NCBI GenBank assembly: GCA_946612185.1
Contig: CAMOEP010000083.1
Location: forward strand, 1-8,091
From: an uncultured Ruminococcus sp.
GTDB lineage: Bacteria > Bacillota > Clostridia > Oscillospirales > Ruminococcaceae
Length of the DNA: 8,091 bases
Direction: 5' to 3'
The notes under the pieces are model-generated. The model ran no database searches, was not told where the DNA came from, and worked only from the letters and a program-made list of their open reading frames with translations. A program made the position numbers and the translations under genes. Position 1 is the stretch's first letter. Every line of letters starts with the position of its first letter. This document shows, one piece after another, positions 1 to 5,379 of the stretch.

Positions 1-20
1 TACCATTGAACTACACCCGC
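1..20 (-). tRNA. tRNA-Gly, 5' end only (cut by window edge)
   Basis: The reverse complement of bases 20 to 1 reads GCGGGTGTAGTTCAATGGTA. This matches the acceptor strand, T8 position and D-arm start of bacterial tRNA-Gly (GCGGGYGUAGUUCAAUGGUA type). The anticodon and 3' half lie outside the window, so the isoacceptor is not directly seen. The assignment to glycine rests on recall of the conserved 5' half. A consensus promoter sits just upstream on the same strand. The gene is divergent from the operon to its right. Confidence 0.85.
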
Positions 21-49
21 AATTGGGATTCAGCCGTTCAACAGATAAT

Positions 50-78
50 ATTATAGCACACGAAAGACACTTTGTCAA
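50..78 (-). promoter_or_regulatory. Promoter of the tRNA gene
   Basis: On the minus strand there is TTGACA (78-73), a 17-base spacer and TATAAT (55-50), a perfect match to both sigma-A hexamers. TG sits one base before the -10 box, giving an extended -10. Transcription would start near base 43, leaving a leader of about 23 bases before the mature tRNA 5' end at base 20. This strength and geometry are typical of stable-RNA promoters. Confidence 0.9.
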
Positions 79-223
79 GTGGAATCTGCAAGTTTTTTGA
101 AAAAAGTCGATATGCACAAATTTATGAGAAGTTATCCGGCGGAAAAGTTAACTATCCACAATACATTGTCACTTTGCAGTAAGATTCTGGCGGTATACTT
201 ATTATAGTCAAAGAATTCATGTC

Positions 224-274
224 AAAAAATTTTTGGCGAAACCTCTTGACTTTTTAATATCAATGTGATATTAT
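224..274 (+). promoter_or_regulatory. Promoter P1 with upstream A6T5 tract
   Basis: TTGACT (246-251), a 17-base spacer and TATTAT (269-274) make a good sigma-A promoter. TG at 266-267 adds an extended -10. Six A followed by five T at 224-234 lies about 47 to 57 bases before the predicted start near 281, where an UP element would sit. Its transcript would read through a leader of about 280 bases into the operon. Its spacer and -10 are occupied by a perfect dyad, so it is probably repressible. Confidence 0.75.
255..273. promoter_or_regulatory. Candidate operator (19-base perfect dyad) on P1
   Basis: TAATATCA-ATG-TGATATTA is a perfect inverted repeat with 8-base arms (255-262 and 266-273) and a 3-base centre. 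It covers the spacer end and almost all of the -10 box of P1. Binding of a dimeric regulator here would block RNA polymerase. The regulator is not encoded in this window and I cannot name its family from the site alone. Confidence 0.6.
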
Positions 275-281
275 AGGAGTG

Positions 282-308
282 TAGTAAGCGTACTATTTTC
301 ATTAGTAC
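282..308 (+). repeat. Three-part TAGTA/TACTA inverted repeats
   Basis: TAGTA (282-286), TACTA (291-295) and TAGTA (303-307) are arranged so that the middle copy can pair with either neighbour. The downstream pairing is the longer one: GTACTA 290-295 with TAGTAC 303-308, around a 7-base loop. The set starts at the predicted first transcribed bases of P1. It could be a DNA-binding site or a small 5' hairpin. The stems are short and AT-rich, so it may have no function. Confidence 0.35.
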
Positions 309-334
309 AGTTCACGCTGCTGCCAGAATACTGC

Positions 335-388
335 TGCATCGGTATTTGCATTTTTTAATGCATGAAATTGCAAAATTTCTGCAAAATT
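335..388 (+). repeat. Helically phased TGCA motifs upstream of P2
   Basis: TGCA occurs at 335, 347, 359, 369 and 380, at intervals of 12, 12, 10 and 11 bases, and the P2 -35 box starts 11 bases after the last. The last two are part of an exact 9-base direct repeat, TGCAAAATT (369-377 and 380-388). Within the set are also TGCATT-TTTT-AATGCA (347-362) and GAAATT-GCAA-AATTTC (364-379). The one-turn spacing next to the -35 box fits an activator array or intrinsically bent DNA. Confidence 0.45.
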
Positions 389-390
389 AC

Positions 391-419
391 TTGAAATACT
401 GCGCAGATAGTATTATAAT
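391..419 (+). promoter_or_regulatory. Promoter P2, proximal promoter of the operon
   Basis: TTGAAA (391-396), a 17-base spacer and a perfect TATAAT (414-419) form a strong sigma-A promoter. The predicted start is near base 426, giving a leader of about 135 bases before the ATG at 562. No gene or terminator intervenes, so it should drive the five-gene operon. The -10 box sits inside the palindrome at 410-421, which may allow repression or simply ease melting. Confidence 0.75.
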
Positions 420-421
420 AC
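410..421. promoter_or_regulatory. Perfect 12-base palindrome over the P2 -10 box
   Basis: GTATTATAATAC (410-421) is identical to its own reverse complement and contains the whole TATAAT of P2. A -10 consensus is itself partly palindromic, which makes this less surprising than it first looks. It could still be a regulator half-site or operator. Confidence 0.35.
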
Positions 422-548
422 AGTCGTAAAGATTTTACAGATCAATTGCAGAAAAGATATCAGGGTAAATTAGTTAAAAAATAAAAATTTGTTTTTGCCT
501 CGTCTTTTTTGCATTTTCAAGACACTTATATATAGAGACTGTTTTTTG

Positions 549-556
549 AAGGGTGG
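549..556 (+). promoter_or_regulatory. Ribosome binding site that sets the first gene's start at 562
   Basis: AAGGGTGG lies five bases before the ATG at 562. An in-frame GTG at 553 would add three residues but lies inside this Shine-Dalgarno sequence. The ATG at 562 is therefore the better start. Confidence 0.75.
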
Positions 557-561
557 ATAAA

Positions 562-1446
562 ATGAACAAAAGAAAAGACCAATGCGGCAGAAGGGGTGAA
601 CGCATTTTCAGTAATATATGTATAATCCCCAGTCTTGTGGGAGTTATGATATTCTTCCTTGTGCCTTTCGGGATAGTTATTTACTACTCCATGATCGACA
701 ACCCAATATCGCATAATTTCGTGGGACTGGACAACTACACTAAGCTTATGCACACCACCGCATTTACCAAAGCCGTAAGCCATACCGCAAGATTTACGCT
801 CATAGCCGTTCCGCTGTCATTGATAATATCCATGTGGCTGGCGGTGATACTTGAACGCAATATCAAGGGAAAAAGTGTTTGCCGCACGTTCTTCCTCAGC
901 CCGCTTATGGTGCCTACTGCTTCAATAGTGCTTGTATGGCAGGTGCTTTTCCACAACCACGGTACTATCAGCCAGATCATCGAGGCTTTCGGCGGTCACG
1001 GCGTTGACTGGCTGAAATCAGAACACTGTCAGGTGATAATAATACTCATGTTCCTGTGGAAGAACATAGGGTACAATATGATACTTTTCATGTCGGCGCT
1101 GGCTTCTGTGCCACGGGATATACTTGAAGTTGCGGAACTTGAAGGCGCTGGAAAGTTGTATCAGTTCTTCCATATCAAACTCAGATACCTGTCACCTACG
1201 ATACTTTTCGTGCTGATACTCTCCCTTATCAATTCATTCAAGATATTCCGTGAGGTATACCTGCTTACCGGCGAGTACCCCTACGGAAAGATGTATATGC
1301 TCCAGCACTTCATGAACAATACCTTTGAAAAGCTGGACTACCAGAAACTTTCTGCGGCGGCGGTACTTTTCTTTGCTGTTATGATAGTCGTTATCGCTGT
1401 TCTCCTGATAACAGAGAACCACTTCGGAAAGGACGTGGAAAACTGA
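562..1446 (+). CDS. Carbohydrate ABC transporter permease, MalF/UgpA type
   Basis: This is one of the two membrane subunits of a CUT1-family sugar importer; it forms half of the translocation path in the cytoplasmic membrane. The 294-residue product has a basic N-terminus and about six hydrophobic segments, near residues 21-42, 77-97, 111-131, 158-180, 212-232 and 263-284. The VGLDNYTKLM stretch (54-63) is typical of this subfamily. The cytoplasmic EAA loop lies at about 189-212, with E189, A191, G195, A196 and P212 in place; this loop docks on the ATPase. The usual Pro of its 'LP' pair is Arg208 here, a mild deviation. Length is normal for the family. It is the first gene after P1 and P2, and its stop overlaps the next start by one base, implying translational coupling to its partner permease. 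The substrate cannot be read from the sequence. Confidence 0.93.
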   Translation: MNKRKDQCGRRGERIFSNICIIPSLVGVMIFFLVPFGIVIYYSMIDNPISHNFVGLDNYTKLMHTTAFTKAVSHTARFTLIAVPLSLIISMWLAVILERNIKGKSVCRTFFLSPLMVPTASIVLVWQVLFHNHGTISQIIEAFGGHGVDWLKSEHCQVIIILMFLWKNIGYNMILFMSALASVPRDILEVAELEGAGKLYQFFHIKLRYLSPTILFVLILSLINSFKIFREVYLLTGEYPYGKMYMLQHFMNNTFEKLDYQKLSAAAVLFFAVMIVVIAVLLITENHFGKDVEN

Positions 1447-2339
1447 TGATGACACATAAGCAGAGACAGCATAACCTGGATATAGCGCTGACGGTACTTG
1501 TATTTTTTGCGGCATTTCTTTTCCTTATGCCAACGGTGCTGACCATAGCCAACAGCTTCATGACATCAACGGAGATATCCGCTAACTACGGCGCAATGTT
1601 CAGCAATATGACCGAGGACAAAAAGACGTTTATATCCGATAACGTAAACCTGAAATTCATTCCGGATAAGGTCACTTTCGAGCAGTACAAGTCGGTACTC
1701 CTGAAAAGCCCTGATTATCTGCTGAAATTCTGGAATTCTGTTATACTTACCGTTCCTATCACAGTATTCCAGCTTTTAGTGGCAGTATTCACCGCTTATG
1801 GCTTTTCAAGATATCCGGGCAAGATAAAGAACATCATCTTCTTCGCTTACATAATCCTTATGATAATGCCTTATCAGGTAACACTTGTTCCGAATTATCT
1901 GGTAGCAGATAAATTCGGTATACTGAATACACGCTGGGCAATTATCCTCCCCGGAATATTTTCCCCGTTCAGTATATTCCTGCTGACGAAGGTAATGAGG
2001 AGAATACCCATATCCTATGTGGAAGCCGCAAAACTGGACGGCGCTTCTGAATTCCAGATACTTACAAAGATATACCTCCCCCTATGCAAAGGCGCTATCG
2101 TTTCAATTGGTATGCTGGTATTCATCGACTACTGGAATATGGTGGAACAGCCGTTGGTACTTATCAAGGATACTTCCCTGCATCCGCTTTCGGTATTCCT
2201 GTCACAGATAAATACAGGTGACGTTGGTCTGGCGTTTGCTGTAGGGGTTGTGTATATGGTGCCTACGGTACTCATGTTCCTCTATGGCGAGGATTATCTG
2301 GTAGAGGGTATAACCTATTCCGGCGGCATCAAAGGCTGA
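1446..2339 (+). CDS. Carbohydrate ABC transporter permease, MalG/UgpE type
   Basis: This is the second membrane subunit of the sugar importer and pairs with the upstream permease. It is 297 residues long, with hydrophobic segments near 13-35, 98-119, 130-150, 164-181, 216-236 and 262-281. The EAA loop is a textbook copy at about 193-214 (E193, A194, A195, D198, G199, A200, L211, P212). The C-terminus VEGITYSGGIKG resembles the conserved VEGLTAGAVKG ending of MalG-type subunits. A sizeable extracytoplasmic stretch (about 36-97) follows the first helix, as is common in this family. The start ATG overlaps the previous TGA. A second ATG follows directly at 1449, so the first Met is uncertain. Only weak Shine-Dalgarno matches precede it (AAAGGA, 1428-1433), consistent with coupling to upstream translation. 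Confidence 0.93.
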   Translation: MMTHKQRQHNLDIALTVLVFFAAFLFLMPTVLTIANSFMTSTEISANYGAMFSNMTEDKKTFISDNVNLKFIPDKVTFEQYKSVLLKSPDYLLKFWNSVILTVPITVFQLLVAVFTAYGFSRYPGKIKNIIFFAYIILMIMPYQVTLVPNYLVADKFGILNTRWAIILPGIFSPFSIFLLTKVMRRIPISYVEAAKLDGASEFQILTKIYLPLCKGAIVSIGMLVFIDYWNMVEQPLVLIKDTSLHPLSVFLSQINTGDVGLAFAVGVVYMVPTVLMFLYGEDYLVEGITYSGGIKG

Positions 2340-2360
2340 CGAACAAAAGGAGTGTGCAAT

Positions 2361-4178
2361 ATGAACGAGACTTCATCAAATGAGATAAAAGAACAAAGTG
2401 AGATAAATATACCAACAGAGACAAGTGTACAGAACGAGGTAAAATTACCACGGGAACTGAAAACCGAGGAGACTTATGACCCAAGACACAAAAGAGAGGT
2501 AATCAAGAATATAATCATAGTATTCCTTGCGGTGCTTCTGGTGCTGACATTCTGCTCAAACACCATTATGAACCGCTCGCTGCCTGAGATAACCACCGAG
2601 CGCACCTCCTCCGGAAAGCTTACCGAGAGACTGCGTGGAAGCGGTCTTGTAATGTCCAACCAGACATACGAAGTTACTCTTACCGGCAATCATACCGTTG
2701 ATACCATTATGGTGAAAAACGGCAAGGAAGTCAAGAAGGACGATGTACTTTTCACAGTAGGCAAGGGCGAGAACGCCGAACTTACCACCGCTGAGGAAGC
2801 GCTCGCTGCTATGGAACTTGAATACCAGAAAGCCCTCCTTGCAATGCCGGCAGACTATAGCTCAGAGAATCAGGCTATCGCCAATGCAAGGGCTGATCTG
2901 CAAGCCGCTATAACCAAGCGTGACAACGCCGCTGCCAGTCAGGACGACCAGCAGGCTGCAAAGGACGCTTACAACAGCAACAAGTCCGAACTGAACTACT
3001 ATACCCGTGAGCAGGCTAAATTACAGGCTACTATATCCGCTATCGACAGCGATGAGTATTCCGGCGCTGCACCTGAGTATACAGGCGACCTGATAAGACT
3101 CAAAAGCGACTTCGAGAATGCTTCCGCTGACTACAACGCAGCTTTTGGACTGTACACCCAGCTTGTTTCCGGCGGAAACGACGAGGAAAGTTCCGGAGGC
3201 GCATCTCAGGATATGATAGACTCCGCAAAGGCTGATGCTGATGCAAAGGAGGAAGCCCGTGACGAGGCAAGAGATGCCTATGAGGACGCTAAGTACGATC
3301 TGAGAAGCTGGCTTATCTCCGAACTGAGTTCCGCTGAGGATAATGTTAATTACTATACCGACCTTGTAAATTCCTATGAGTCCTCCCAGACTACAGGCTT
3401 TTCTGACCTGGATATGCTGGAGGAGGACGTTAAGGCTAAACAGCGTACCCTTGATGACCTTATCACAGCACTCAACAAAACTAAAGCAAGTAACGACAAC
3501 GAAAGCAAAATATCAAATCTTGACCTTGAAGCCAAGAAGAAAGAGATCGAAAAGCAGAAATCAAAGATAGCTAAGATAAAGGAAACCTCCGATATCACCG
3601 AGGTAAAGTCAAAGTACAGCGGCGTGGTAAGTTCAGTAAATATCAAGCCCGGTGACGAGACTGTTCCGGATACGCCCCTTATCGAGATCGACCTTGCTGA
3701 CGAGGGATATACCGTTCAGGTAAGCGTTCCCTCCGACAAGGCAATGAAGGTAAAGAAGGGTACTGCTGCTGAGATAGTAAACAACTGGAACGGCAAGGCT
3801 GAGGCTGTCCTCACTGACATAAAGAATGATACTACTGCAAATTCCAGAAATAAGCTGCTTACCTTCTCCATTACCGGCGATGTTACCTCCGGTTCATTCC
3901 TTGACCTTTCCATTCCCTGCGGCGGCGGAAACTTTGATGCTATCGTTCCCAAAAGTGCTGTAAGACAGGACACTGACGGCTTCTTCGTCCTCACTGTCCG
4001 CTCAAAGAGTTCACCTCTTGGAAACCGCTACTATGCCGAGAAGGTTGCTGTTGAAGTGCTGGCTTCTGATGAAGTATCAAGCGCAGTTTCCGGCAATGTC
4101 ATGAACGGCGACTACGTTATCACCGCTTCAAGCAAGAGTATCGCTCCCGGCGACCAGGTACGCATCAAGGATAAATAA
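2361..4178 (+). CDS. Membrane-anchored HlyD/MacA-like adaptor protein
   Basis: The product resembles a membrane fusion (periplasmic adaptor) protein. It is 605 residues long when started at the ATG at 2361, which follows AAAGGAG (2346-2352); an upstream GTG at 2352 overlaps that site and is less likely. Order of parts: a hydrophilic, probably cytoplasmic tail of about 46 residues; one membrane helix (47-68); the first half of a lipoyl-like barrel-sandwich domain (about 84-133, with VKNGKEVKKDDVLF); a long, mostly helical, Ala/Glu/Lys-rich coiled-coil region (about 140-410) broken near 162-170, 229-241, 269-284 and 339-349; the second lipoyl half (about 414-445, YSGVVSSVNIKPGDE); and a beta-rich C-terminal part (449-605). 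Known relatives link a MacB- or HlyB-type transporter to further components. Here the gene follows two sugar permeases and precedes a MacB-like gene, with no ATPase. An extracytoplasmic scaffold role is inference. Confidence 0.85.
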   Translation: MNETSSNEIKEQSEINIPTETSVQNEVKLPRELKTEETYDPRHKREVIKNIIIVFLAVLLVLTFCSNTIMNRSLPEITTERTSSGKLTERLRGSGLVMSNQTYEVTLTGNHTVDTIMVKNGKEVKKDDVLFTVGKGENAELTTAEEALAAMELEYQKALLAMPADYSSENQAIANARADLQAAITKRDNAAASQDDQQAAKDAYNSNKSELNYYTREQAKLQATISAIDSDEYSGAAPEYTGDLIRLKSDFENASADYNAAFGLYTQLVSGGNDEESSGGASQDMIDSAKADADAKEEARDEARDAYEDAKYDLRSWLISELSSAEDNVNYYTDLVNSYESSQTTGFSDLDMLEEDVKAKQRTLDDLITALNKTKASNDNESKISNLDLEAKKKEIEKQKSKIAKIKETSDITEVKSKYSGVVSSVNIKPGDETVPDTPLIEIDLADEGYTVQVSVPSDKAMKVKKGTAAEIVNNWNGKAEAVLTDIKNDTTANSRNKLLTFSITGDVTSGSFLDLSIPCGGGNFDAIVPKSAVRQDTDGFFVLTVRSKSSPLGNRYYAEKVAVEVLASDEVSSAVSGNVMNGDYVITASSKSIAPGDQVRIKDK

Positions 4179-4187
4179 GGTGATGCC

Positions 4188-5363
4188 ATGAAACTGAAGA
4201 TAAAACTCAGGTACGCCGTTATCGCTGCGGTGAATACGGTATGCCTTGTTTCAGCCGGTATCATGTCGCTGGTGGGAAGTTCTATGGCAAAGAGCCAGTC
4301 GTATAATACTATTGCTGAGGAGTGGGACACTAAAGGGGGCTGTTCGCAGGTAAGCTGTTTTCTGGACAGCAATTCCGGGTTCAGTACCGATATGCTCGGC
4401 GCTGTCCGCAACGCTGAACTTGAAGCCCTTGGTAATGTGTCCGTAGCCCCGGAGGAGGGCAAGACCCTTGTACCTGATGCGTATAGCTGCCAGATAGGAC
4501 AGGTGAGCGCAAGGTGCGATACCTCCGGACGCTCAGAGGCTATTGTAACGGCTGTAGGCGGCGACTTCTTCCTTTTCCGTGACTTCCGGCTGCTCAGCGG
4601 CTCGTATTTCTCCGACAGCGACACTATGCAGGACGGCGCTGTTATCGACAAGGAACTTGCCTGGTCACTTTACGGCTCAGTAAACGTGGCTGGCATGAGT
4701 ATCTACTTAAACGACGTAAAACTCTACATCTCAGGTGTAATTGATAATCCCCGGACTAAACCGGAGAAAAAATGCGTGGGGGATACTCCACGGGCTTACA
4801 TCTCTTATACTATGGCTGCTGACCCACTTATTTCAGGAGATATAGGTCAGATGTCTCCGGACGGCGGCACATACGGGTTCAGGAATATCTCATGCTACGA
4901 ATGTATCATGCCCGACCCGGTGGAGAATTACGCTTACAATACCATAAAAAAATACTTTACAGAAGGATTCCCGGAGCATTGCGCAGTTGTCAGCAACTCC
5001 GACAGATTCACTCCCTCAAAGAGGGCAAAGGCTTTCAGGAAGCTTACCGGTTATGCAGTCCGCAGCGACAGCATAGCTTACCCCTGGTGGGAAAACGCAT
5101 CAAGGATAACGGAAATGAAACTCTCCATACTCTACCACTTCCGCAGGATAGTCCTCATACCCGTTATCATAACGCTGCTCTGGCTGCTTGTGATAGTATA
5201 CAAACTGGCAGTTAAGGGCAGAAGGAGACTTTTTGAGGCGATAGAAGATAAATATACACGCATCGCCTACAAAATACTACAGAGACAAAAACAAAAGAAA
5301 GATAATATACAAATTAAACCAAAAAAAGAAAAAGAAACACAAACAGTTACCAACGACAAATAA
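4188..5363 (+). CDS. MacB-like extracytoplasmic domain protein with two membrane segments
   Basis: This 391-residue protein has one N-terminal membrane helix (about 9-31), a large extracytoplasmic region (32-320), a second helix (321-342) and a basic cytoplasmic tail (343-391, Lys/Gln-rich). The segment at about 121-184 (LLSGSYFSDSD, then AVIDKELAWSLYG, then IYLNDVKLYISGVI) follows the pattern of the MacB periplasmic core domain. Typical MacB/FtsX-type permeases add two further helices after this second one, and MacB also has an ATPase domain; all are missing. The reading frame is intact and runs to a normal stop, so this looks like a stable reduced form, not a broken gene. The ectodomain has eight cysteines (52, 57, 101, 110, 196, 236, 239, 265), including CYEC. 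AAGGTGAT (4177-4184) precedes the ATG, 9 bases after the adaptor gene. It probably partners that adaptor, as MacB does MacA. Its function is unknown. Confidence 0.78.
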   Translation: MKLKIKLRYAVIAAVNTVCLVSAGIMSLVGSSMAKSQSYNTIAEEWDTKGGCSQVSCFLDSNSGFSTDMLGAVRNAELEALGNVSVAPEEGKTLVPDAYSCQIGQVSARCDTSGRSEAIVTAVGGDFFLFRDFRLLSGSYFSDSDTMQDGAVIDKELAWSLYGSVNVAGMSIYLNDVKLYISGVIDNPRTKPEKKCVGDTPRAYISYTMAADPLISGDIGQMSPDGGTYGFRNISCYECIMPDPVENYAYNTIKKYFTEGFPEHCAVVSNSDRFTPSKRAKAFRKLTGYAVRSDSIAYPWWENASRITEMKLSILYHFRRIVLIPVIITLLWLLVIVYKLAVKGRRRLFEAIEDKYTRIAYKILQRQKQKKDNIQIKPKKEKETQTVTNDK

Positions 5364-5367
5364 TTAT

Positions 5368-5372
5368 GGAGG
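5368..5372 (+). promoter_or_regulatory. Strong ribosome binding site of the binding-protein gene
   Basis: GGAGG lies seven bases before the ATG at 5380 and is the best Shine-Dalgarno match in the operon. It follows a notably A-rich, presumably unstructured stretch (about 5278-5350). Both features fit the usual need for more solute-binding protein than permease. Confidence 0.8.
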
Positions 5373-5379
5373 ATTATCT

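Larger units (their letters stand above)
21..561. other. Divergent intergenic region with regulatory sites
   Basis: This AT-rich stretch lies between the leftward tRNA and the rightward operon, and no coding region is supported in it. It holds the tRNA promoter (50-78), a poorly structured segment (79-223), an A6T5 tract (224-234), promoter P1 with its dyad (246-274), a small set of overlapping inverted repeats (282-308), phased TGCA motifs (335-383), promoter P2 (391-419), and a leader of about 135 bases leading to the first start codon. The leader is A/T-rich, with only a weak GTAAA-GAT-TTTAC hairpin at 426-438. I recognise no riboswitch or attenuator in it. Confidence 0.75.

Noticed and set aside
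1..20. tRNA gene as an integration site for a mobile element carrying the operon
   Set aside because: The operon lies on the 5' side of the tRNA, whereas integrases usually use the 3' end. There is no integrase, direct repeat or transposase in the window.
132..160. Two DnaA-box-like sequences (TTATCCGGC and CTATCCACA)
   Set aside because: One is a single mismatch from TTATCCACA and the other is poor. Two sites without a cluster, a dnaA/dnaN context or an unwinding element do not support an origin.
124..207. A 27-residue open frame on the plus strand in the upstream intergenic region
   Set aside because: There is no Shine-Dalgarno sequence before the ATG and no good promoter upstream; a short chance frame is the better explanation.
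502..523. GTCTT...AAGAC inverted repeat in the leader as an attenuator
   Set aside because: The stem is only five pairs around a 12-base AT-rich loop, with no competing stem and no properly placed T run.
509..536. Possible third promoter, TTGCAT-16-TATAGA, just before the first gene
   Set aside because: Both boxes are weak and the predicted start would fall almost on the ribosome binding site. P1 and P2 explain transcription better.
4112..4651. A 179-residue open frame on the minus strand across the adaptor/MacB-like junction
   Set aside because: It is the antisense of two well-supported genes, has a low-complexity Ser/Leu-rich composition and no ribosome binding site that I can support. 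The open frame follows from codon bias on the other strand.
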